From assembly GCA_000827495.1 (NCBI GenBank), contig KN817684.1:1-63043 (forward strand): DNA of 63,043 nucleotides. The letters are read 5' to 3'. The notes under the pieces are model-generated. The model ran no database searches. It saw only the letters and a program-made list of their open reading frames with translations, and was not told the DNA's origin. Below, piece by piece: positions 46,098 through 56,006 of this stretch. Origin of the DNA: Hypholoma sublateritium FD-334 SS-4. Lineage: Eukaryota > Basidiomycota > Agaricomycetes > Agaricales > Strophariaceae. The translations under genes and the position numbers were made by a program. Numbering within the stretch: position 1 is the stretch's first letter; every line of letters begins with the position of its first letter.

Positions 46098-48742
46098 CTA
46101 GATCGCATCAACAGAATCTTCCCAACGCGAAAGGAGCTGGATGTGAGCAGGTCGTGGAAGTCGTCGGGTGGAGAGATCATTTGTTCTGCGGAATTTGATA
46201 TATTGTCCAGGATATCTACTTTCATCGGCGCTGTCAGGCCGAGGGCGTTTCTGGTGGACCACACCATAGTCTGCCGAGACTTCCTCTTCAAGAGATCTGA
46301 GTGCATTTTCAAGAATCTTGACGTAGTCTTGATGGATGGTTGAGGACAGAGGCTGGTTCCACGTAGCTTTGATAAGTTGCCTAACACAAGACGAAAGGGA
46401 CTTCCAGTAAGGTGCGAGTTTGTCTTCGATTTCAGTGTCAGAGTAGAGCTTTAAGTCGACAGATTTATCCTTGAACAACTGCTCGCGGTCGATTTCATTG
46501 AACCACCGTGAGATCGGTACGTAGTCGGTGATTGTGCGTCGTACTCCACAAGGCCCGTCACAAAAGGTCATGACAGAAATAGCGGTCTGAATGAGGGACT
46601 CGAGGTCATGCCTCGGGTCATGCAAGTACTTCCCCGGGAATCTGAGAGCGTCGAGGGGCATAAAGGGCGGGGTTCCCTGAAAAACAAAAGATTGAGAACA
46701 AAAATAATAGAAGTGGTTGATGCAAGGCATACTGATGTTTGGTTTAGCACAGTACCAATTTGACGAGCATAATCATAGTCGATCACGACGCCGAAGGTCG
46801 GAATCTGCTCATCCAAAATTGGAAGAGGATGCGCAGCCGATACTTTCTTCGAGTGTCCTTTAGACGGACGTGGAGGTGGGGCGGGTGCTCGAGAAATCAC
46901 AATGTTGTTGATACTGATATCGCCATGTACCATTTTGACTTTATTATGCAAAAAATCGAGCCCTAAAGAAGTTGATTGAGCAAATCACATTTTTAATTGA
47001 ATGAGAGACTTACATTTCACGCAATCGAGGATGACCTGCAGGAACTCGCGGCGAGATCGAAACGACGTGATCGGGTCTCCTACCGGACCAGTTACTATTC
47101 GACGGTGCACGCGCTCGGGCGGCTTATCGGTCAGTCTTCCTCTTCTTTCCTTGGTCGAGTCGCCGATGTCCTGTCCGACCACAAATTGCGGATGCATTGT
47201 GGCATTGGATCGATACGCGGCACCATCCGGACTGGGATCCTCTTTGATGATGTGATTGATTTCTGACAGAGACGTTATTTCAGAGAGTCCGTGGCCTACA
47301 AGAAGCCAAGCGTCTTTGAGGATATGGCATTGGCCGGCCTTGTCTCGCACAACAAAAACATGAGTTCCTCGACCAAAGAGGACAAGAGAGGAGTGGATGT
47401 GCCTGACAACATCGAACTCCTGATCCTGAACGCGGATGGTGGTGACATTGCCAGTAACAAGGTCGATCGTCATTGAGGGATCGACGCCAAGTAACTCAGG
47501 CTTGGCATAAGAAAGGGCAAAAATGATTCGAGCAAGGGAAATCCCCTCGTAACCAGAACACGGCGTCCATTGGGTCGCGCAAACACCAGATCGGTCGATC
47601 AACATGAAACAAAAAGTAAGAGACTTGGCAGTAGTTCCACGGATGGCAAGACCGATGACGAAGCGACGGTTGGCTTGAGACTCGAACATGAGCGCCGCCT
47701 TTTCAACAATCTGTCTTTCCATACTTGCAGGATCCGCAGATGAGGAAACTTCGACGATTGCTTCAACATGGAGCCAGCGAGGCCGAAGTCGTCCTTTCTG
47801 CAGAAAGTGGCGTAAGTTCCTGTTGACAAGGATCAAGTCGGGTTTTCGCAGCCGGTAGCCACCGCTAGGAGCCTTCTTGTGCGTGACCATGCTAAAGGAT
47901 CGGTCCTGAGCTTCAGCGACAACAACGCCAACTGCATCTGCACCGTGGTCCAGGGAAATGTCGTCCTCGGTACGGACACAATCGCCATCGGAACCAGAAC
48001 TGGTGTTGCCCCTGCTGTCGGTGATTTCCTCCGTGATTGACTCCAAATCTTCAGACACCTTCGAAGGAGCCATTTGCTGGATGAGACCATGTTTGACTCC
48101 CAGAGTGTGAGCGAGGTGATTAAGCCAATCCTGGACGGTTTTCTCAATCGTGCTGTCGGGGAAATGAGAAAATTTCTGCGAGGATATATCCCAACATTCC
48201 GATACATCATCTAAAGCAGTGTCGTTGAACGGAACAGGAAGCTGCTCGTCCGGGAAGATCTTGTCGCGAATCCAGTCCAACGTTGCTATATTCTTTGGGA
48301 AGTCTATAAGGAGGCTGTTAGCAGCAGTGGCGTTGACCTCCTTGCGAAGAGGCTCCGAAGCTGTAGACTCTAATGGATGAGAAAAGTCCTTCAGCGTGAG
48401 AGCTGGGAATTCGCTTGTGATATATTCCGTGAAACGGTCGGGCTGCGTCAATGTCGTGAGAAAGACCGAAGATGGGAGGACGGGATGAAGGTAGCGGTTT
48501 TGAGCCTGCATTGACCCGCTCACAGCTGCCACCCTGTGGAGGCCCTCCAAGTTCGTCGTAGAAATTCGATTTTGAGGCATATCCACGGGATCGTCAAGAA
48601 AATCAGAGGAATCGGTGTACGGGTTGTCGAGGTTCAAGTCGAAATTGTCGTATTCAGTGCTACTGAAGCATGTTGTGTCAAGAAGAAGGTTGGCCTTTTG
48701 TGGGAAGCCACGTAACACAGAGAGCGGCCAGCTGGGCAGCAT
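46098..48742 (-). CDS. FunK1 fungal-type protein kinase, copy 3
   Basis: Three exons (48742-47014, 46962-46733, 46676-46098) give 845 residues. It is clearly diverged from the pair at 7.9-13.4 kb and has an extra intron. The catalytic loop reads KMVHGDISINNIV: the usual Arg of HRD is Gly, while Asp and Asn are kept. VIDYDYARQI takes the DFG place. GTPPFMPLDAL and DPRHDLESLIQ complete the family pattern. The N-terminal region carries the FunK1 upstream domain with RWLHVEAIVEVSS and ANRRFVIGLAIRG. Loss of the HRD Arg suggests regulation by activation-loop phosphorylation is absent; it may still be active. It ends near the palindromic element region but is intact. Confidence 0.88.
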
Positions 48743-48899
48743 GGCTAGGATGCGAGTTGCTTAAGTATTCGCGTGAGGACTCAACGTGGTGGTTCGCATA
48801 CAAGGTACAAACAAGGCTATGCAATGGAATTCGGGAATGTATGTAAAGAACAAATATGAAATAACAAAACTATGTGACTCAGATGGTAGCTAAAAATGT

Positions 48900-51800
48900 T
48901 CAAGTTAAGTTTTCTTCGCCGCCTCCCAGACGAACTACGTCTAACCCTGGTCTCTCCACGAGGAAATAATATTGTTCTTCGACTCCGTGCTTTTCCAATT
49001 TGTGGGGTACCATCGCTATCACCGATTGAATACAAAACACATCGATAACTTGTATTGCGCTGTCCCCCCTGAGATGCTTGCAAGAAATGACTGTCCCATG
49101 CGAGGCCGTTAGCAGGTCGAGATCAGGTTCTGAATAGACTGAAAGAATAGCCAAGGGAAGAATGGCGTGCTGCCGCCTACAGCGGAAATAGTATAGGACT
49201 TCGCCAAAGCGAGTGCTGCCATCGTCTGCGGTGAACTAGGTATTTACATAGGATAGCAACCCAATACTATATATAACCATCCATCAGCAATCAACAATGT
49301 CACATCAGTAACAGGGGCATTGGCGGCTAATGGCACTCAACATATGTCACATCAGTAACTAGGGCAATTTGCTTTGTACATTGTTCCATCATTAACAGGC
49401 CATTTTGTTNGAAATCGGTGCTTTCGGCTGCCGAAGCCCTTCCGAAGCCCCTTTCGGCTGCTTCGGTCCCCTCCAAGTATACCTTCGGTACCGAAGTAGT
49501 ATGTGTTCGGCACCGAAGTAGTACGTGTTCGGCACCAAAGCAGCATGTGTTCGGCACCGAAGCAACACATGCTCGGTACTGAGGCAGTATGTGTTCGGCA
49601 CCGAAGCAACACATGCTCGGTACCGAGGCAGTATGTGTTCGGTGCCGAAGCAGTGCATGCTCGGTGCCGAATCAACATTGGTTCGGCACCGAAGTGGCAC
49701 ATGCTCGGTACCAAAACAATACAGGTTCGGCACCGAAGCAGTGTAATTTTGGAACAAAACCTCGGCATAACCTCGGCATGCCTCGGCGTCCTTCGGTGTA
49801 TCTCGGCACAATGTCAGCAGACGTTGATGTAAGCTTGGTAACAAGGTACAGCAGTCTTTGCATAAATTATTGCAATGTTAATACTGAAATATATAATTTA
49901 GTTTTTTTTGACTCTATATTCTCATAACCGAGCACTGCCGAAGTAATCTCGGAGCCACGTTTGCCATATGCACATAATAAATAAATGTATATTAGTACTA
50001 TTCAACTTGGTTGCTGCAGGATATTTATAAACTGGTTGCAGAGTGTGTGAGGACATGGAACTAAGGACCAAATTAGATCATTTTCTTTTTTTGGAATGTA
50101 CCAAACAAAGACCAACAGCTGATTGTGGCATTCTCCTCCTGCCTCCCCAGCAGAGATAGAAGTCTATCTCAGTCAATTTTCCTCGGATCACTTCGGCCAA
50201 ACATGCGTTATAAAGCTCTATAGAATACCTATCTAGCAAAGTATAATAATATACTGGTTCATAATAATTAGGCAATTGAAAATGGATAGTTTGCTAGTTG
50301 CACTATTTCTAAATTACTAGTTTGTGTATTACTCAGTTGATTTTTCTTGGACTACTTCGGCCAAATATGCGTTGGATAGACCTTTACAATACCTATCCAA
50401 CGCAATAGGTCTCATAGAAATTGAACCACTATTGATGATGGTATTGCTCAAGCAAGTGGAATNCAATTGCAGATGTTCNGGAATTCACCTTCCAAGTAAC
50501 TAAGGAGTTAGAGCTAAATACATAGTGAAAGTAGGTTTACATGGTTATATCTTAAACCATCACAATAGCATAAATTATCTATCTACCCTAGTGCCTTCTC
50601 TGTGAATGTTTGATAGTAACAGGNGCACAAATGTGTTGCTTGCATATTGCACTATATTCCAACATATACTACCCATATAATAGGCACTTTTAGAATTACA
50701 TTATGAATGTGCATAACCCAAAAAAAACAGCTAAGGAATTGAACTAAAACTGACTGAGATATAAGTGAAGTGCTTTGAAATGAGCAGTCATGCATCATTG
50801 TGTAATCACTGTCACCAATTCACTTAACTCCCAACCTACTTTATATTGTATCTCAGTCAGTTCTTGCTCAATTCCTTAGCTGTTTTTTGCAGGCTGTGAC
50901 CCTTTTCAATCTAATTCCAATGTAGTCTATCAAATATCTCATGACTTCTGGAATCCAGTATAATAAGCAAAGTACAGACATTTGCAGATATTACTCCAGA
51001 ACATTTGTGGAGAAGGCCCTAGAATGGATAGCTATAATCANNNNNNNNNNNNNNNNNNNNNNNNNNNNNNNNNNNNNNNNNNNNNNNNNNNNNNNNNNNN
51101 NNNNNNNNNNNNNNNNNNNNNNNNNNNNNNNNNNNNNNNNNNNNNNNNNNNNNNNNNNNNNNNNNNNNNNNNNNNNNNNNNNNNNNNNNNNNNNNNNNNN
51201 NNNNNNNNNNNNNNNNNNNNNNACTGAGTAATACACAAACTAGTAATTTAGAAATAGTGCAACTAGCAAACTATCCATTTTCAATTGCCTAATTATTATG
51301 AACCAGTATATTATTATACTTTGCTAGATAGGTATTCTATAGAGCTTTATAACGCATGTTTGGCCGAAGTGATCCGAGGAAAATTGACTGAGATAGACTT
51401 CTATCTCTGCTGGGGAGGCAGGAGGAGAATGCCACAATCAGCTGTTGGTCTTTGTTTGGTACATTCCAAAAAAAGAAAATGATCTAATTTGGTCCTTAGT
51501 TCCATGTCCTCACACACTCTGCAACCAGTTTATAAATATCCTGCAGCAACCAAGTTGAATAGTACTAATATACATTTATTTATTATGTGCATATGGCAAA
51601 CGTGGCTCCGAGATTACTTCGGCAGTGCTCGGTTATGAGAATATAGAGTCAAAAAAAACTAAATTATATATTTCAGTATTAACATTGCAATAATTTATGC
51701 AAAGACTGCTGTACCTTGTTACCAAGCTTACATCAACGTCTGCTGACATTGTGCCGAGATACACCGAAGGACGCCGAGGCATGCCGAGGTTATGCCGAGG

Positions 51801-54800
51801 TTTTGTTCCAAAATTACACTGCTTCGGTGCCGAACCTGTATTGTTTTGGTACCGAGCATGTGCCACTTCGGTGCCGAACCAATGTTGATTCGGCACCGAG
51901 CATGCACTGCTTCGGCACCGAACACATACTGCCTCGGTACCGAGCATGTGTTGCTTCGGTGCCGAACACATACTGCCTCAGTACCGAGCATGTGTTGCTT
52001 CGGTGCCGAACACATGCTGCTTTGGTGCCGAACACGTACTACTTCGGTGCCGAACACATACTACTTCGGTACCGAAGGTATACTTGGAGGGGACCGAAGC
52101 AGCCGAAAGGGGCTTCGGAAGGGCTTCGGCAGCCGAAAGCACCGATTTCNAACAAAATGGCCTGTTAATGATGGAACAATGTACAAAGCAAATTGCCCTA
52201 GTTACTGATGTGACATATGTTGAGTGCCATTAGCCGCCAATGCCCCTGTTACTGATGTGACATTGTTGATTGCTGATGGATGGTTATATATAGTATTGGG
52301 TTGCTATCCTATGTGAGGTATTATAGTGTTAGTACGCACATGTGTTCCGAAGAATTAATTAAATCACACCTTTACATTACGAGCAGTCCTGAGTTTTCCT
52401 AAGGGTTTGAGTGATTCTTTCCAATGAGACCTAGCCACCTGACCATTCGGCAGTCGCAGTCGAGCCCATCGGGTGACTTTTGGACACCAGTTGCTATTTA
52501 CGGAGCTGCGGTGTGCTGCGGTGTTGCCGAGATAGCGTAAAAGTGCACCGACTTCCTGGGGATGCATGAGGCGTTCGTATCTGTCTTGCGCGCGCAAGAG
52601 AATGTATCCCTGTCCCAGTTCAATAGCACCTCGAGGTAAAGAGGTGGGTGGAGGACAGAGATCAGGAATCATTGCTGTCAAGGCATTTACCTGGCATCTG
52701 AGAAGTCCGCGTTGCGACAGGTTTGCGTAAGGATTAGACGGCTGTCTAATCTCTTCGCCTAGGTTTCCAATCGTACGTTCCATCGTCCATTGTGACGAAC
52801 ATATCGGCGGACCGATTCTAGTGACCTCGGGAGCAAGATGTAATAGAGCGTGGATGCTCTGTCTGCAAAAATGTAGGCGGCCCACTTTTCGTTGATAATA
52901 AAAAGCCTCGAAGTCTTCAACAAAAGATTTGAAAAGATCGCCAGCCAGTCGCAGGTCGTCGGCACGGATATTGTGTTGATGGATTATGCGCATCGCGCGC
53001 ACAAGTCTGCAAAAGTGAGAATAGTATGGTTCGGGAAGAATACCATAAAGAAGGGCTGGTGCTAAACCATAAAGGTAAAGCAGCCACTCCCAAGCTTTAT
53101 AACCGCTATTGATTTTTTCAGCAATATTGCGAGGGGGACGATCAAACGAACCAGGAAGATATGGAGTTGCGGAGGCAACATCTTTACCGTGAGTCTCCCA
53201 GATGTTTCTGATGAGAACGGCCCACGGCCAGCTAGAGGGAGGATCATCTGCGTCATGATCGACAGTGCCTCGCCATAATGAAAGAAATAGGTCAGCGAGA
53301 TTGAAGGTTCCGAGGTGCATGATGTCGGAGCCGAAACATCCAGGTATCCCAATAATCCGACTGGGATTGAAGCCTAGAAAGATGGTAGGCTTTACTATTC
53401 CAGTATCTAAGCGTCGTCTCTTGTATTGAGTTTCGTTTGGTGATTTAAGTAGAAAGTTAAGATTAGAAAGGTATAGATCAGACGATGAATTTGCTTCGGA
53501 CAGTGTGAATGGAAGGTCTTCGTGATCACATCCCGCCATCACATAGTCGACAGGCTTTGTGAGAGCTGGGTAGTAGTGGGGTGCGTTTGGTTTATGTCTG
53601 CCCGGGACAGGGCAATAAAGACGGCACCCGAATTTTCCGTGATGTCCTACTAGGCCATTTAAATATGCCATCGCAGGTCCATCTGCAGTATTGAGTGCGA
53701 GAAACAGCTGTGAGACAAAACTGCGGTCCTGTAAAGCATCCCAGATACGCAGACCCTCGCTCTGCAGAGCGCAGACATGATGCAGCCCTGGAAATAAAAA
53801 CGAGTCAAGGTTTTTCGGCTTGTTTGGACCGGGAATAAATCCGCCAGGGAGGACGTGATGTTTCTTGTATCGTTCGTCAGGCGAGAGATCCAGGATAACC
53901 CAAAGGTATATCCAGCAGTCGGAAGTCTTGTGTGCATAGAGTTGGGCGCCGTCAATTGAGAGCATCAGTACAATATCATTGTCTTGAATTTTGCCCTTTC
54001 GGACATTCTCAAGATAGTCACTTCCGCTGAAAAAGTCTTCATAATTTGAGAGACGGCCAGAGTTTGTCTGTAGCTCACGAATGATGTCCCAGGTCTTCCA
54101 TCGCCGATAGTAGAATTTCTTGGCACTTGATGTGTCGCGCCAAAGAGCTTGCAACACCGGACCAAGCAATATGGTGTGGAACTCCTGCTGGGGCTTCTTC
54201 GTAATTGGACTGAGTTTCGGTTCGTTACATATTGGGCAGTGATCTAAGCTTGCAAATGGTCCTGTGAATGCCACGCAACTGTTTTTACACATAGCGTGAA
54301 CCACCGAACCAACCCCCGTTATATCGCTTATCTGACGCTTCATCTGATCATAAGAAGGGACACGATCCGTCGGATGTCGCCGCATAACCGCATCTCGAGT
54401 GGCATTGAAGGTTTCGATAGAAGAATTAATATTGGCAAGAAAAAGGTCCAGGCCGAGACGTAGATCAGGAAGTGAGGTAATATCGAATGGTGTGGCTGGT
54501 GGGTTTCTCAGTCGTTGGATCGCGCTCTGATCCATCTTGCAGTGGGTATCATTGTGAGATGCTGACTGAAGGGCCCGTATGAATTCAATAGCTACGCGCA
54601 AATCTTCGAGGCGAGTATTTTCAAAAATGCTTTCAAGACTCTGAAATGTTGCGAGTTGAGGGTCCTGCCAAGTACTGACGTTGTCTTTACCATGGCTAGA
54701 CTCCAGGTCAAGGCATCCAGGATCGGGATCAGAAGCGTTTGAGTCGTCAGGATCTTCTAATGTGAATTCGACAGGGACTCGGAGAAGGTCTTCGTTTTCA

Positions 54801-55278
54801 GGTTGGATGGCTGAACCAACATTAGCGGAAAAGCTACTGGAGCTGGCTGGTAAATCTTGTGAATTGGGGTGATCATCCAGGGGTGCCGACGACGTAGGAG
54901 CTTGAGACTTGGACAGCTGAGGTATGGCTGCAGAGTTGGCCGAAGGCATGAGCTCAATAGCCAATGAACTAGAGGACTATATAACATATATTTGTCTGTC
55001 GTCACAATCAATTTTTTGAGTAGAAGACTTACCGACTCAGAGTCATCGTAACGTTGACTATTTTCCGAGGTTGTTTGCTGAGAGGCCGCATCGTCTTCGC
55101 TGGTATCCCTGTCTTGCTTCCGGAATTTGGCGTGTTTCCTGTACTGTGCCTCGGATAGCTCTTGTCGACGTCCTTTACAGCCACTGGTGCAGGCACATAA
55201 AAAAGTTGGTTCGTCACTTGAAGTCTTCAACTGTTTTGTTGTCTGGATCTCTTTCCGTTTCTTCGCCGCCTTGGGCAT
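48900..55278 (-). CDS. Tnp2-like transposase, last intron carries a 3-kb insertion
   Basis: Exons 55278-55033, 54976-52370 and 49235-48900 would give 1062 residues. The N-terminus has a Cys motif (FLCACTSGCKG). The Tnp2-type (CACTA-like) core has VLMLSIDGAQLY near 420, LPGGFIPGPNKPKN, and LNTADGPAM plus GKFGCRLYC near 510-535. The C-terminal exon (FTADDGSTRFGEVLYY, IQVIDVFCIQSVIAMVP, VERPGLDVVRLGG) is the usual end of these mushroom transposases. Before the insertion, the last intron had a GTGTGA donor, a TACTAAC branch site and a CCTAG acceptor. The palindromic element sits between branch site and acceptor. If that intron is not spliced, the frame ends after three further codons at 52364. 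No CACTA ends were found. The catalytic gene seems otherwise intact. Confidence 0.85.
49238..49244 (+). repeat. Left target-site duplication of the palindromic element
   Basis: AGGTATT, repeated at 52316-52322. On the minus strand this is AATACCT, immediately before the AG of the acceptor of the interrupted intron. Confidence 0.75.
49245..50337 (+). repeat. Left arm of the palindrome
   Basis: 1093 bases, the reverse complement of 51223-52315. Outer to inner: a TACATAGG end, a unique segment, the 22-bp array, then AT-rich sequence with a GAGATAG/CTATCTC hairpin near 50153-50170. Confidence 0.9.
49484..49769 (+). repeat. 22-bp tandem array of TTCGG..CCGAA palindromes (left arm)
   Basis: Twelve units begin every 22 bases from 49484 (49506, 49528 and so on to 49726), with a degenerate thirteenth. 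Each has a 12-bp near-perfect palindrome (YTCGGYRCCRAR) plus a 10-bp spacer often reading GCAGTATGTG or GCAACACATG. Probably binding sites for a protein, by analogy with subterminal transposase sites. Confidence 0.92.
50721..50889. repeat. Short inverted repeat in the palindrome loop
   Basis: About 45 bases at 50721-50764 (ACAGCTAAGGAATTGA, ACTGACTGAGATA) pair with 50843-50889 in reverse, leaving a loop of about 80 bases. It could be a small nested element or a structural part of the loop. Confidence 0.6.
51041..51222. other. Assembly gap (182 N)
   Basis: Run of N directly before the right arm begins. True length unknown. Confidence 0.99.
51223..52315 (-). repeat. Right arm of the palindrome
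   Basis: Reverse complement of the left arm. An ambiguous base at 52150 mirrors the one at 49410 exactly, so the two arms may share one consensus in the assembly. Confidence 0.9.
51791..52076 (-). repeat. 22-bp tandem array (right arm)
   Basis: Mirror copy of the array at 49484-49769, same units in reverse order. Confidence 0.92.
52316..52322 (+). repeat. Right target-site duplication of the palindromic element
   Basis: AGGTATT, matching 49238-49244. Confidence 0.75.
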
Positions 55279-55962
55279 TACAAAAGATGGTTTGAGTGCG
55301 ATATTGAGTCAGGACGTGGTTACGACGGTGACTGGACTAGCTCAAACATGTGAGATAATTGAGAATCATTTAAAGTACAGAGTGCAGCATCTTGTACTAT
55401 GCGTGGAGCAATGTTTGTGTGTTTAACAGAGATGCTTACCTGTTCAACGACCCATTTCGAGAAATTACACGGTGTTCAACAACTAGTTTCTGGTTTTGAA
55501 ATCTGAGGTAATTGCCCTGGACAACGATACAGACGAACGACTTGCAGCACACGAATAATATTATGATGACGTCATTCTGAGCTTATGTAAATAAGGCCGA
55601 TTTTCACTGGGAATCAGAATTCAGGTTAACTCAGGTTGAAAGTTCGTAAAAGTCTCAGTCTTGGGAATTCCGCCAGTCCGCCATTCCGGCGGACCGCCGG
55701 ACGATCACATTGCCAAAATAGGTAACATGGCACAACACGGCACATCGAGTGAGTCCACCACAGTCGCCGTGACTCAATGAGCATGCACTTGTTGTATTAA
55801 CGATGCGTATTGACTCATCACTGACTGGTAAGGACTCTTTGCATGTAAGAGCTTCGTGATGCATTTACGTTGTGGATAATAAAGGAATTTACTTACTGTA
55901 GTCTGCTAGATGCACCTTTGCGCTTGTAATTTGCTTGAAATAAATACAATTTTACTGAAAGA
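55279..55962. other. Divergent region between the Tnp2-like and CxC genes
   Basis: No gene. A GC palindrome (CCGGCGGACCGCCGG) lies near 55685. No transposon ends could be identified. Confidence 0.5.
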
Positions 55963-55968
55963 TATAAA
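55963..55968 (+). promoter_or_regulatory. TATA box of the CxC5/CxC6 gene
   Basis: TATAAA, 44 bases upstream of the ATG at 56007. Confidence 0.5.
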
Positions 55969-56006
55969 GGCAGGCTAACTATACGCTGAGCTCAATAAGC
56001 ACAGTC

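Larger units (their letters stand above)
49245..52315. mobile_element. Palindromic (foldback-like) element, about 3.07 kb with gap
   Basis: Two inverted arms, 49245-50337 and 51223-52315, mirror each other base for base around coordinate sum 101560, except for the outermost base (T against C). A perfect 7-bp target duplication (AGGTATT) flanks it. The loop (50338-51222) includes a gap. Each arm holds a 22-bp-period array of short palindromes. No protein gene is supported. It resembles a foldback or long-TIR non-autonomous DNA element; the superfamily cannot be assigned. It has inserted into the last intron of the Tnp2-like gene. Confidence 0.85.

Noticed and set aside
49484..49769. CRISPR-like array
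   Set aside because: Spacers are 10 bases and similar to each other, the organism is a eukaryote, and the whole array lies within a palindrome arm.
49327..49927. Long open frames in several frames through the 22-bp array (and mirrored in the right arm)
   Set aside because: The repeat unit has few stop-forming words in any frame and 22 is not a multiple of 3, so open frames arise by composition. Their proteins are only repeats of GTE-, GAE- or CRT-like words.
52323..55600. CACTA-type ends of the Tnp2-like element
   Set aside because: A TAGTG word near 52324 is in the wrong orientation for a left end, and no partner is found beyond 55278.
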